Assembly (NCBI RefSeq): GCF_022549675.1
Contig: NZ_JAKZGR010000012.1
Span: forward strand, 62,001 to 126,000
DNA length: 64,000 nt
From: Belliella kenyensis
GTDB lineage: Bacteria > Bacteroidota > Bacteroidia > Cytophagales > Cyclobacteriaceae
Reading direction: 5' to 3'
Each line of letters opens with the position of its first letter. The first letter of the stretch is position 1. The notes beneath the pieces are model-generated. The model had not been told where the DNA came from. It saw nothing but the letters and a program-made list of their open reading frames with translations, and made no database searches. Both the position numbers and the translations under genes were made by a program. This document shows, piece by piece, positions 52,255-60,361 of the stretch.

Positions 52255-53316
52255 ATGACCTGGCAACCTACATCACTTCCTTACAGCAAAGAACTTGAAA
52301 CCAAACAAGTACTCAAAGCCCTCAACCAGGCACATCGTGCACTGGCAGAGCTCAAGGGCGTAGCTCGAAGTATTCCTAGGCAGGATATATTGATCAATTC
52401 ATTATCCATACAAGAGGCTAAAGATAGTTCTGAGGTGGAAAATATAGTTACTACACATGATGAACTCTACCGATCTTCACTTGGACCTGATTACGATGTG
52501 TCTCCACAAGCCAAAGAAGTGAAAAACTATATATCTGCTCTCAAAAGGGGTTTTGACATTGTCACCAAACATGGCATTCTTACATCCAATCACATCATAG
52601 AAATACAAACTGTATTGGAAGGGAACAATGCAGGTTTTCGAAAACTACCAGGAACAGCACTCAAAAATCAGCAGACGGGAGAAGTGGTTTACACACCACC
52701 GCAGGAATATGATGAGATTGTAACGTTAATGCAGAACTTGGAGCTGTTCATCAACGATCCTGAGATGTGTGAAGTAGACCCAATTATCAAAATGGCAGTT
52801 ATTCACTTTCAGTTCGAAAGCATACATCCATTTTATGATGGCAATGGCCGCACAGGAAGAATCATCAATATCCTCTACTTGGTTCTCCAAGGTTTACTTG
52901 ACTTGCCCATACTGTACCTGAGCCATTTTATTATACAAAATAAGAGCGAATACTACATGCACTTGCAAGAAGTAAGAAAAACAGGGGAATGGGAGGATTG
53001 GCTTTTATACATGATTCAAGGGGTGGAGCAAACTGCCCTAAGCACCATGCACAAAGTGGAAGAAATAAAAAGAGCTATGATGCTATTGAAAAATGTCCTC
53101 CGAGAAAATTATAAATTTTACAGTCAGGATTTGCTAAACCACCTTTTCCATCATCCTTACACCAAAATAGAATATTTACAAGAGACCCTTCGCATTAGCC
53201 GTCCTACCGCTGCGGGATATCTCAATCAATTAGCCAAAGATGGTGTCTTGATCAAAAAAGTAAGCAAACCCAATTATTACATTAACCCATATCTGACCAA
53301 GGCATTGACGCCCTAA
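52255..53316 (+). CDS. Fic-family protein with inhibitory helix and C-terminal winged helix
   Basis: 353 residues. The core motif HPFYDGNGRTGR (191-202) matches HPFx(D/E)GNGRxxR, so AMP transfer from ATP to a protein hydroxyl is expected. An inhibitory motif SSEVEN (58-63) fits [S/T]xxxE[G/N] of class II Fic proteins, which block their own activity. A Fic_N domain precedes the core, and the C-terminus is winged-helix-like (TKIEYLQETLRISRPTAAGYLNQLAKDGVLIK). The gene is flanked by imperfect 28-bp direct repeats. The target protein is unknown. Confidence 0.9.
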   Translation: MTWQPTSLPYSKELETKQVLKALNQAHRALAELKGVARSIPRQDILINSLSIQEAKDSSEVENIVTTHDELYRSSLGPDYDVSPQAKEVKNYISALKRGFDIVTKHGILTSNHIIEIQTVLEGNNAGFRKLPGTALKNQQTGEVVYTPPQEYDEIVTLMQNLELFINDPEMCEVDPIIKMAVIHFQFESIHPFYDGNGRTGRIINILYLVLQGLLDLPILYLSHFIIQNKSEYYMHLQEVRKTGEWEDWLLYMIQGVEQTALSTMHKVEEIKRAMMLLKNVLRENYKFYSQDLLNHLFHHPYTKIEYLQETLRISRPTAAGYLNQLAKDGVLIKKVSKPNYYINPYLTKALTP

Positions 53317-53455
53317 ATGAATATAGACATAATGGTTTAGGCAAATTAGCGATTGAAAGAAAATTAAGGAGATATTTCTAAGAATGAAATTAGATAGAAT
53401 TCAATTGAAAGTATAAATAAAATTTATTCTTCATTTCATGAAAAGAGAGAAGCAA

Positions 53456-53481
53456 TTATTCCATATTCCGATATGGAATAA
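53456..53481. repeat. Hairpin after the Fic gene
   Basis: TTATTCCATAT-TCCG-ATATGGAATAA, an 11-bp perfect stem with a 4-nt loop. No T-run follows on either strand within a few bases, so terminator use is uncertain. Confidence 0.6.
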
Positions 53482-53488
53482 AACCATC

Positions 53489-53561
53489 TTGAGCCGATTA
53501 ATTCTTTTAATCGGCTCAAATTATTGCTATATTTTAGCCGATTAGATAAAATAATTGGCTC
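53489..53561. promoter_or_regulatory. Two tandem inverted repeats upstream of the DUF4172-like gene
   Basis: First: TTGAGCCGATTAA (53489-53501), 5-nt spacer, exact complement (53507-53519). Second, imperfect: TTAGCCGATTA (53534-53544) and TAATTGGCTCA (53552-53561), ending at the start codon. Four half-sites of AGCCGATTA type suggest a repressor-bound promoter. Confidence 0.65.
53497..53524. repeat. 28-bp direct repeat, right copy
   Basis: Matches 52081-52108 at 25 of 28 positions. It overlaps the inverted-repeat operator of the following gene. Confidence 0.6.
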
Positions 53562-54227
53562 ATGACCTACAACTGGCAACATCAAAATTGGCCGAATTTT
53601 GATGGGCAAGTTGATAGATTGATTCAAGTAGCTCCACCAGCAGAAAGCATTATATATGCTGAAGTATATGCACTTCAAAAGGAGTCAAATGGTTATTTTA
53701 AGAAACTTCATACATTAGCTGTGATTGATGAAACTTACACTAGCATAGTTCTTCCTTTTCCTAAAGCTTTTGAACATTTTTATTGGCATATGCAGGTAAG
53801 ATTAAATTCAGGGTTTAAATCTATTTATAATTTCGAATATTGGGATAATGCTCCTGAAAAAATAGATTTGGATATTGATCAAGAGGTTAAAATCCTCAAT
53901 AAAAGTTTTTATGATTTTCAACTCCAATTACCCGAGACTTTTACATATCAGATGCAAAGGGTTGAATTTAAAAATAAGCTAAGTTGGCCAAATTATAGGA
54001 GAATTTATTGGGAAGTATTTTCAAAAGATGCTCAATTTAAAATCATGGAAATCCCAGCTCAGATTTTGGAAAAACTGGATTACAATCCTGATCTTTCAAA
54101 TCCATCTATAATGGCTTCTATTATATTCACTGAAAACACTAGTTACGAAGATCATTTGAATCTGCTATTTAAAGGAATTCCTAAACCTCCAATGAAATTT
54201 AGAAGTGTAATTAGCCATATTGAATAA
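53562..54227 (+). CDS. Unknown protein that begins like a DUF4172 Fic domain
   Basis: 221 residues with no Fic core. The first residues MTYNWQHQNWPNFDG match the start of DUF4172, the N-terminal domain of another Fic subfamily (pattern xxxWQxxDWPNF). From about residue 22 the sequence is unrelated to anything I know, is rich in aromatic and acidic residues and has no membrane segment. It may be a chimera made when a DUF4172 Fic gene lost its body and its promoter plus first codons were joined to another reading frame. It could also be a real small family. Translation from 53562 is favoured by the operator-like repeats right before it. Confidence 0.55.
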   Translation: MTYNWQHQNWPNFDGQVDRLIQVAPPAESIIYAEVYALQKESNGYFKKLHTLAVIDETYTSIVLPFPKAFEHFYWHMQVRLNSGFKSIYNFEYWDNAPEKIDLDIDQEVKILNKSFYDFQLQLPETFTYQMQRVEFKNKLSWPNYRRIYWEVFSKDAQFKIMEIPAQILEKLDYNPDLSNPSIMASIIFTENTSYEDHLNLLFKGIPKPPMKFRSVISHIE

Positions 54228-54383
54228 TATATGGGCAACATAAATGATAAAATATGATTGCAATTTGAAACCTTTTAATTTTTTTTACTAAGAAATAAAT
54301 ACTTCAATCTGAATTGATTTTGTAGATAATTCTTAAGTCATCCAAATTCTTTTGATTGAAATGCTACAAGTGGCATGGGCTTT

Positions 54384-55151
54384 TTAATTTGTCATTTTCA
54401 ACTTCAATTCCTCTGCTCGTTTTCTTCCAGCTTTGTAATTAGGATCTAAAGCTATTGCTTTATCCAAATATATTATTGATTGTTCTCTGTGCTTGCCTTT
54501 CTGCCTTTGATTTGCCCAAGCCCAATAAGTAAAACTCATGATCTTAGCATTCGAGTACTCTTGATTGTTGTCGTATTTTTCGATGATAGATTGAAAATCC
54601 CTTCTTGCGAATTTTCTTTTTTGAAAGAAAAACCATGGTAGATTTTCTGCAACGCTCCCACGTAAAAATTCTGGCAGATAGGAGATGGAAGAGTAATTGT
54701 CAACAGCTTCTTTGAACAATTCAAAAGCTTGACTCAAAAGTTTCAGACTGTTCGTTTCGGAACTCACTAAGGATAATGCTGATGCCCTGTATGAACATAT
54801 ATAGGGCAACAATTCTTGTGGGGTATCAGAAGCCTTAAATTGTGCGGTTAGTACCTCAAAACTCTTTCTTCCATAGCCTTTGAATTCCGTTTGTGATAAA
54901 AATGACAAATTCAATGCTACTTCATGATAAATAATTCCTAAACGTACTTTGTTGATAGGTGATGGATTTTGACTGTGATCTTTCTCAACTTCAATGAGTT
55001 TAATTTTCAATTCATTGATATCAATCAATTCCATTACGTCATCAAGTTGATGTTCATAGATTTTTACTTTTTCAAAATCCAACTTTTGAGCTAATACATG
55101 GGTTAAAGTCAGCATCGTCGATAGAATTAAAGTGAGTAATTTGAATTTCAT
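54384..55151 (-). CDS. Secreted TPR-like helical-repeat protein
   Basis: 255 residues with a signal peptide (MKFKLLTLILSTMLTLTHVLA, cut before QK). The body is mostly helical with TPR-like segments, such as RREQSIIYLDKAIALDPNYKAGRKRAEEL near the C-terminus. Possibly periplasmic. No enzyme motif is visible and the role is unknown. The Crp/Fnr gene next to it on the same strand may control it. Confidence 0.65.
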   Translation of the reverse strand: MKFKLLTLILSTMLTLTHVLAQKLDFEKVKIYEHQLDDVMELIDINELKIKLIEVEKDHSQNPSPINKVRLGIIYHEVALNLSFLSQTEFKGYGRKSFEVLTAQFKASDTPQELLPYICSYRASALSLVSSETNSLKLLSQAFELFKEAVDNYSSISYLPEFLRGSVAENLPWFFFQKRKFARRDFQSIIEKYDNNQEYSNAKIMSFTYWAWANQRQKGKHREQSIIYLDKAIALDPNYKAGRKRAEELKLKMTN

Positions 55152-55214
55152 AATTTTTCCTATTTATGATATACAAATTTGCACAGTTGGTATGACCAAA
55201 GTCGATGACTTAAG

Positions 55215-55799
55215 TTAAGATTTTCGCTTGTTATGAATTCTTTTTTGAATCCTGCTCAAACTCTCTGGGCTGATGCCTAAAAAATTCGCTATATACTTTT
55301 GTGGAACTTTTTGAAACAAATCTGGCTGTCTCTTTAATAAATTTTGAAACCTTTCTTCTGGCTTATCTGATGAAAGTGACATAGCTATTTCAGTTGCTCT
55401 TTGTGCAACTTGCTCAGCCATCAATCTACCAAATGTTTCATATTTATGACATTTGCTATAAAGACTGTAAAGTTTTTCCCTTTTTATTAAATAAATCTTA
55501 GTAGCTTCCAAGGCTTGTAAGTTCATAACGCAAGAGGTGTTATTAATAAAGCTTTGAAAATCAGTTACCCAAGCATTTTCAAAAGAAATATCACAAGTTT
55601 TTTCCACGCCATCTTTGATATGAAAATGCCGGATGGTTCCGCTTGCCACAAACCCAATGAAATTGCATTGGGCTCCATTTTTCAACAAAAATTCCTTTTT
55701 CTTAAGGTTCTTGACTTCAAAAAAGTCATCAAGCATCATAATATCCTCCTCAGTCAAGGGAATAATAGATTTACAGTATATTTTTAATTCTTCAAACAT
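55215..55799 (-). CDS. Crp/Fnr-family transcriptional regulator
   Basis: 194 residues. Cyclic-nucleotide-binding fold (about 20-120) with LKKKEFLLKNGAQCNFIGFVASGTIRHFH, and a C-terminal helix-turn-helix VPQKYIANFLGISPESLSRIQKRI (about 165-190). The ligand pocket lacks the classical cAMP residues, as is usual for Bacteroidota members. The target genes are unknown; the TPR-like gene lies 63 bp downstream. Confidence 0.88.
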   Translation of the reverse strand: MFEELKIYCKSIIPLTEEDIMMLDDFFEVKNLKKKEFLLKNGAQCNFIGFVASGTIRHFHIKDGVEKTCDISFENAWVTDFQSFINNTSCVMNLQALEATKIYLIKREKLYSLYSKCHKYETFGRLMAEQVAQRATEIAMSLSSDKPEERFQNLLKRQPDLFQKVPQKYIANFLGISPESLSRIQKRIHNKRKS

Positions 55800-56028
55800 T
55801 CAAATCCTTTTGTCCCTTTGTAATTTACCTTAAAAATTAAATCTCCTCAAAAGCTTTATTTCAAGTTCAAGATTGTCCTCAAGCCTATCTAATTTATCGA
55901 ACAAATTTAATTTAACAAAATATTCAAGCTTAGGAGGTTAGTAAATATCCGCTAGTTTTTTATTTCTACCCTAAGCTATAAATTCAGTTTTAGATCTGTG
56001 CATTACAAAAAAACTTCATTTGTTAGGC

Positions 56029-57057
56029 TCAATCGAATGTACTCGCTTTTATCAAACCCATTAATTCTGTATGTGTCTGAAATGTCTTTTTAAAGTTGTC
56101 TAATTGGGTTGCTACATTGCTAAGGATAATGAGGTGCATTTTCTTCTGCGGGTAATAGTAATTAGCACTTGCAAAACCTGGAGCGTAACCAAATGCTCCA
56201 ATTTGAATTTGCTCTTCATTTTCCTTAAAAATTAAACCATATCCATACTCTATAGAATCTAAAATTGGATGAACTCTTGTCGCATACCTTTGCTGCATCA
56301 TTTCCAGCGATGTTGGATTTATGATCTCTCCTGAATGCAACAATTTGTTCCACTTTAGCAAATCCGCAGCATTCGAAATAAAACCTCCAGCTGCTATATA
56401 CTTTACAGGATTCTCGTCTGAAAAGACAAGTTCACCCAATTCGGATTCTTCATAGCTTTTTACCAAGTTTTTATAACTTCTATGCTCTGGATGAAAAGTA
56501 CTTTGCAAGCCCAAATCTTTAAAGAAATCTGTCGATATCCTTTCAAATGATTTTCCATGAATTTTTTCTAGAATACTTGCCAACAGACCATACCCTATCT
56601 GAGAATAACTAAATTCAGATCCTAACTCAAAGGCTAGAGGTTCATTAAGTTCAACAATCCCATGGGTATGAGTCAAAAGGTGATGTACTGTAACCTCGTC
56701 AACCCAATCTTGCTCAATGTCGCTAACAAACTTACTTATTGTATCCGATAGCTTTAACCTTTCCTTTTCAATTTCTCTTACAATTAAAACCGCTGTAATT
56801 TGTTTGCTGATAGAGCCGATATAGAACTGATCGCTTACAGCCAAGCTTCGGTTATTTTCTAAATCAGAAAAACCAAACGCTTTATGATAGACAATCTCAT
56901 TCTCATCAGCAATCAAAACAACACCATTAAAATTGTTCGACTTGATTATAGCCTCAACTTGCTTCAAGTAGGATTCATCTAGTCTTTTATCCTTGCCCGA
57001 TTGGCATGAAAAAAACGTAGTAGAAATAAAAACAATAAACAGTTTTATAATCCTCAT
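56029..57057 (-). CDS. Serine hydrolase lipoprotein, beta-lactamase-related
   Basis: 342 residues, lipobox FFSC (Cys18). The SISK motif near residue 82 gives the catalytic Ser/Lys, FSYSQIGYG near 148 the Tyr motif. The FGYAPGFASANYYYP stretch replaces the HTG strand. PF00144 family; could be an esterase or D-peptide hydrolase. It is unlinked to the D-glutamate locus and lies 387 bp left of the integrated element. Confidence 0.8.
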   Translation of the reverse strand: MRIIKLFIVFISTTFFSCQSGKDKRLDESYLKQVEAIIKSNNFNGVVLIADENEIVYHKAFGFSDLENNRSLAVSDQFYIGSISKQITAVLIVREIEKERLKLSDTISKFVSDIEQDWVDEVTVHHLLTHTHGIVELNEPLAFELGSEFSYSQIGYGLLASILEKIHGKSFERISTDFFKDLGLQSTFHPEHRSYKNLVKSYEESELGELVFSDENPVKYIAAGGFISNAADLLKWNKLLHSGEIINPTSLEMMQQRYATRVHPILDSIEYGYGLIFKENEEQIQIGAFGYAPGFASANYYYPQKKMHLIILSNVATQLDNFKKTFQTHTELMGLIKASTFD

Positions 57058-57351
57058 CTTTCGAAATAATATTTTTTTTTAAAAATAAGCTTGAAGTAAA
57101 AGAACCACTACAATCTTAGCTTATTTAGAAGCCAAAACCCATATTAGTCTTGCCGAAATTATTGATTTACTTTCTAAAAATATTTATTCGGCACAATTTT
57201 TTTTAACGATTTTGAAAACCCAAACTCTACCCTTTTTAGGCTATTTATTGTATCAAAAAAAATTCAAAGATTGTGTTCAAACGCAGTACTAAAGTCCAGT
57301 ATTCATTGCAAAAATTAAAAAAAGAAACCAATTTCAGAATCCTTCATATTA

Positions 57352-57408
57352 GCAGATCTCAAACCTGTGTCCGCCGCGGCGGATAGGAGACCGACGAGTT
57401 AACCAGAA
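57352..57408 (-). repeat. tRNA-like remnant with GC-rich palindrome left of the element
   Basis: On the minus strand this reads like tRNA-Met in parts: GGTTAACTCGTCGG matches the D-arm/anticodon-stem region (GGTAGCTCGTCGGG) and CACAGGTTTGAGATC the T-arm (CACAGGTTCGAGTCC). Between them is a perfect 14-bp palindrome TCCGCCGCGGCGGA (57370-57383) that stands out in AT-rich surroundings. It is likely a degenerate tRNA fragment or a dispersed palindromic repeat. Confidence 0.45.
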
Positions 57409-57409
57409 A

Positions 57410-57436
57410 CAAAAAAACCGATCAACTATGATCGGT
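57410..57436 (-). terminator. Original tRNA-Met terminator, displaced by the element
   Basis: Arms ACCGATCA (57417-57424) and TGATCGGT (57429-57436) with a 4-nt loop; on the minus strand TTTTTTT follows. It lies 7 bp beyond the left att core, exactly where the terminator of the minus-strand tRNA would be before insertion. Confidence 0.8.
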
Positions 57437-57443
57437 CTTCGTA

Positions 57444-57457
57444 GTAGCGGGAACAGG
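57444..57457. other. Left attachment site core (att)
   Basis: GTAGCGGGAACAGG, a 14-bp direct repeat of the right site 63937-63950. The sequence is the end of the tRNA-Met gene (acceptor and part of the T-arm). Confidence 0.85.
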
Positions 57458-57574
57458 GCTAAATACCCCCTTTTTTAAACTAACTTCAATTAATTTAAAT
57501 GTATTGAAAATCAGTATTTTGTAATTTACACTAAGTAAATAAGGATAAAAGAAATAAGAGTAAATTAAATAAAA

Positions 57575-57597
57575 TAGCCTACTGTATAGCCTACTGA
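57575..57597. repeat. Arm-type direct repeats, left end
   Basis: TAGCCTACTG at 57575-57584 and again at 57587-57596, 12 bp apart. The same pair, with the same spacing and orientation, occurs inside the right end. Such sites usually bind the integrase N-terminal domain. Confidence 0.7.
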
Positions 57598-57641
57598 TAT
57601 TTATTTTCCTAACTTTAGGTATCCAATCAAAAGTACTAACA

Positions 57642-58940
57642 ATGGCAAAATTCAACTTTTATCTAAAGGATAAATTCGCAGACAAAGAAACACCTATTCA
57701 TTTGTACATTAGATATGAAGGTAAAAGGCTAGTCTATTCAACAGGAAAGCTTATCCATCCAAAATTTTGGAACGAAGAAACCCAACAAGCGAGACAGGTC
57801 AAAGACTTTCCAACGGCAAAGATTTTTAACAGCAATCTAAAATTTATTCAGGATATAGCCTTTAAGCTTTTTGAAGACTTGATTTTTCGACTGGAAAGAA
57901 GCCCTTTTCCGACTGAGATAAAAACAGAACTTGATAGGGAATTAAAAAACCTCCACCAAGACACCTCCACAGACCACGAAAATAAGCCCACATTCATGGG
58001 TTTATTCAAAAGGTTTATCCATGAATCCGAACAGGGGATAAGGCTAACATCAAGCGGGAAAAGGTTTGACAAAAGGTCTATCCAAAAATACAATACAGTC
58101 TTTGACAAGTTGGAACAGTTCGGGAAAGGGTATCATTTGACCTTTGAAACCATTGACCAAAATTTTTACACCAAGTTTGTCAATTACCTGAATAAGGAAA
58201 AGTATTCCCTAAACAATGTTGGAAAGTACATACAGGTAATCAAGACCTTTTTGACCTATGCCACAGAAAACGGCTACAATACCAACATGTTTTTTCAATC
58301 AAGGCAGTTCAAAGCCCACAAAGTAGCGGGATTTTCAATTTACTTAAACGAAAATGAAGTGAATGACCTTTACAAACTGGATTTGAGCAGTACGCCCCAT
58401 TTGGAGCGGGTTAGAGACCTTTTTATAGTTGGTTGCTGGACTGGTTTAAGATTTTCAGATTTTACGAACATACAGCCCAAAAACATTGAAGGGGACTTTT
58501 TGAAAATCACTACTTACAAAACTGGTGAAAGGGTAATTATTCCCATTCACAGGACTGTAAAAGAAATCATGGTCAAATACAAAGACAGGTATCCAAACAG
58601 TTTGCCCCCAGCCATAGCAAACCAAAAAATGAATGCCTACCTAAAAGACATTGCAAAGCAGGTGGACAGCTTAAAAACAAGGGTGGAGGTCGAAGGAATC
58701 AAGGGAGGTTTGAAAGTGAATACCACAAAGCAGAAATGGGAACTTGTCACCACCCACACCGCCCGCCGTTCATTTGCAACCAATGTTTATAAAAGTGGCT
58801 TTCCCGCAATCAGTTTAATGAAAATCACAGGCCATAAGACTGAAAAGGCATTTTTACTCTACATCAAAGTAACCCCTGAGGAAAACGCCCAGAAGCTTTT
58901 GGAACATTGGGGAGAAACGTCTTTAAAAATTGCTTATTAA
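57642..58940 (+). CDS. Tyrosine-type site-specific integrase
   Basis: 432 residues. An Arm-DNA-binding domain (about 1-90, FYLKDKFADKETPIHLYIRYEGKRL), an SAM-like core-binding domain (about 115-215) and the catalytic domain follow in order. Catalytic residues are Arg in GCWTGLRFSDF (near 267), Lys in TTYKTGERV, His/Arg in HTARRSFATNVY (near 375-386), His in ITGHKTEKAF and Tyr in LLYIKVT (near 408). It is transcribed away from the left att site and would cut within the tRNA-derived core. Confidence 0.93.
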   Translation: MAKFNFYLKDKFADKETPIHLYIRYEGKRLVYSTGKLIHPKFWNEETQQARQVKDFPTAKIFNSNLKFIQDIAFKLFEDLIFRLERSPFPTEIKTELDRELKNLHQDTSTDHENKPTFMGLFKRFIHESEQGIRLTSSGKRFDKRSIQKYNTVFDKLEQFGKGYHLTFETIDQNFYTKFVNYLNKEKYSLNNVGKYIQVIKTFLTYATENGYNTNMFFQSRQFKAHKVAGFSIYLNENEVNDLYKLDLSSTPHLERVRDLFIVGCWTGLRFSDFTNIQPKNIEGDFLKITTYKTGERVIIPIHRTVKEIMVKYKDRYPNSLPPAIANQKMNAYLKDIAKQVDSLKTRVEVEGIKGGLKVNTTKQKWELVTTHTARRSFATNVYKSGFPAISLMKITGHKTEKAFLLYIKVTPEENAQKLLEHWGETSLKIAY

Positions 58941-58951
58941 TTCAAATAGTT

Positions 58952-59776
58952 ATGGATTTAGAAGAAATTGAATTCGAATTACCCGAACCCACACATAAAA
59001 CCCAAGAAGAACTTGAAAAAATTTGGTTGGAAAATCTAAAAAGTAACTTTAAAAATTCAATTGCAAAATATAAGCCATTAGCTATTAAAAACAATTGGGT
59101 TTTACCAACTGATCCTGTTTCCCTTTTTAATCAATATTTTCAAGAACTTGAAAAAGAAACATTGGAAAAATATAAAGACAATCCAACTTCTTTGAAAAGG
59201 GGGCTTGACAATTTGGATAAGGATGAAATATTACTGGAATTTGATAATGTTGAATTAGAGCTATACCCCATATACTACGAATTGGTTGATTTTAGTACTT
59301 TAAGGTTTCCAAAGCCTGAAATCCCTGAAAATTATATTCTTATTTATATTTCTGAGAAAAAAGAGGAATTATTGAACTTAGGACTTTTTTTATTGGAAAA
59401 GCAAGTTAGCGATTTAAAGAAAATACCATCTAAATCAAATTCTACAAGAAAGTTTGATAAACCATTTAGAAATGACTTGAAATTAGCTTTTCAGAATCAA
59501 TTTGGAAATGATTCAAAATATTTTGAATTACTGAATTGCCTGTTTAAACAAGGGCTTCTTTCGGATGACTTATCTGTATGGGTAGGAACTAAAGAAAATG
59601 GGAAGATTCAATTAGCGAGTTTAATAAAGTGGGTTGGCCTAAAGGAGCTTACAATTAAGTTTACTGAGAAAGAAGTAAAGGAAATAGCAAAGAAAAACTT
59701 TGGATTACCAATTTCACTTTCCTCTGTTAAGGCTTCTAAACCTGAAGATGGAGAATATTATCATAAGAAGTGTTAG
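58952..59776 (+). CDS. Element-encoded protein of unknown function
   Basis: 274 residues, very rich in Lys and Glu, no signal peptide and no membrane helix. I do not recognise a domain. The C-terminal part (about 175-265: LKLAFQNQFGND, GTKENGKIQLASLIKWVGLKELT, KEIAKKNFGLPISLSSVKAS) has the look of a small helical module found beside integrases in Bacteroidota elements. The frame continues 15 codons upstream, but MDLEEIEFELPEP at 58952 is the better start, 9 bp after the integrase stop. Confidence 0.65.
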   Translation: MDLEEIEFELPEPTHKTQEELEKIWLENLKSNFKNSIAKYKPLAIKNNWVLPTDPVSLFNQYFQELEKETLEKYKDNPTSLKRGLDNLDKDEILLEFDNVELELYPIYYELVDFSTLRFPKPEIPENYILIYISEKKEELLNLGLFLLEKQVSDLKKIPSKSNSTRKFDKPFRNDLKLAFQNQFGNDSKYFELLNCLFKQGLLSDDLSVWVGTKENGKIQLASLIKWVGLKELTIKFTEKEVKEIAKKNFGLPISLSSVKASKPEDGEYYHKKC

Positions 59777-59856
59777 ACACTTTGTACCAAAGTATAATTG
59801 GTTCATTTCATCTTTTTCTAATCTACCATCTTTGAATCAAACTAAATTCAAAGATT

Positions 59857-60144
59857 ATGGAAAGCGTAATTTTAAGTACCTACTCCCCTGAGGAACTATC
59901 AGGGATTATTCACAACGCAATCAAGGAGGCAGTCAAAGACATTAAGTCCCAATGCCCTGCACCGACAAGTGAAAAGCTATTAACAAGGAAAGAAACAGCC
60001 GACAAGCTAAAAATAAGTCTTGTCACCCTTAATGATTTTACCAAAAAAGGGCTTTTACAATCCTACTTAATTGGAGGTCGTGTCTTGTATAAAGACAGCG
60101 AAGTAGAAGCATCACTTTATAAAACAAAAACTGTAAAATATTAA
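59857..60144 (+). CDS. HTH protein, excisionase-like
   Basis: 95 residues. The C-terminal half LLTRKETADKLKISLVTLNDFTKKGLLQSYLIGGRVLYKDSEVEASL is an HTH_17/MerR-like excisionase domain. The N-terminal half (PEELSGIIHNAIKEAVKDI) is helical, as in most Bacteroidota homologues. It probably controls excision or directs integrase together with the arm-type repeats. Confidence 0.85.
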   Translation: MESVILSTYSPEELSGIIHNAIKEAVKDIKSQCPAPTSEKLLTRKETADKLKISLVTLNDFTKKGLLQSYLIGGRVLYKDSEVEASLYKTKTVKY

Positions 60145-60148
60145 TCCG

Positions 60149-60361
60149 ATGGTCTTAAAAAAAGAAATGGCCTCAATCGGATTAATTCCAATTGAAGCCA
60201 ATACCGCTAAAGGTATCCAATCAAAAGCAGTAAGTAAAGATACTAATTCCAAGTATAGTAAGCTAGTTTCAAATAGTCAAAAAACTGTTTTTAACTCTTC
60301 TATTATTGACAATTTTGGTCAACTATTCCACATTATTATAAAAGGAGGTAGCAATGATTGA
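60149..60361 (+). CDS. Small element-encoded protein
   Basis: 70 residues, basic and polar, no known motif. It starts 4 bp after the excisionase-like gene and overlaps the replication gene by 8 bp, so it fits the operon. Existence as a protein is inferred from this arrangement only. Confidence 0.45.
   Translation: MVLKKEMASIGLIPIEANTAKGIQSKAVSKDTNSKYSKLVSNSQKTVFNSSIIDNFGQLFHIIIKGGSND
60341..60348 (+). promoter_or_regulatory. Strong Shine-Dalgarno site for the replication gene
   Basis: AAAGGAGG ends 5 bp before the ATG at 60354. Such a strong ribosome-binding site is uncommon in this phylum and hints that the gene came from elsewhere or is highly translated. Confidence 0.6.
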
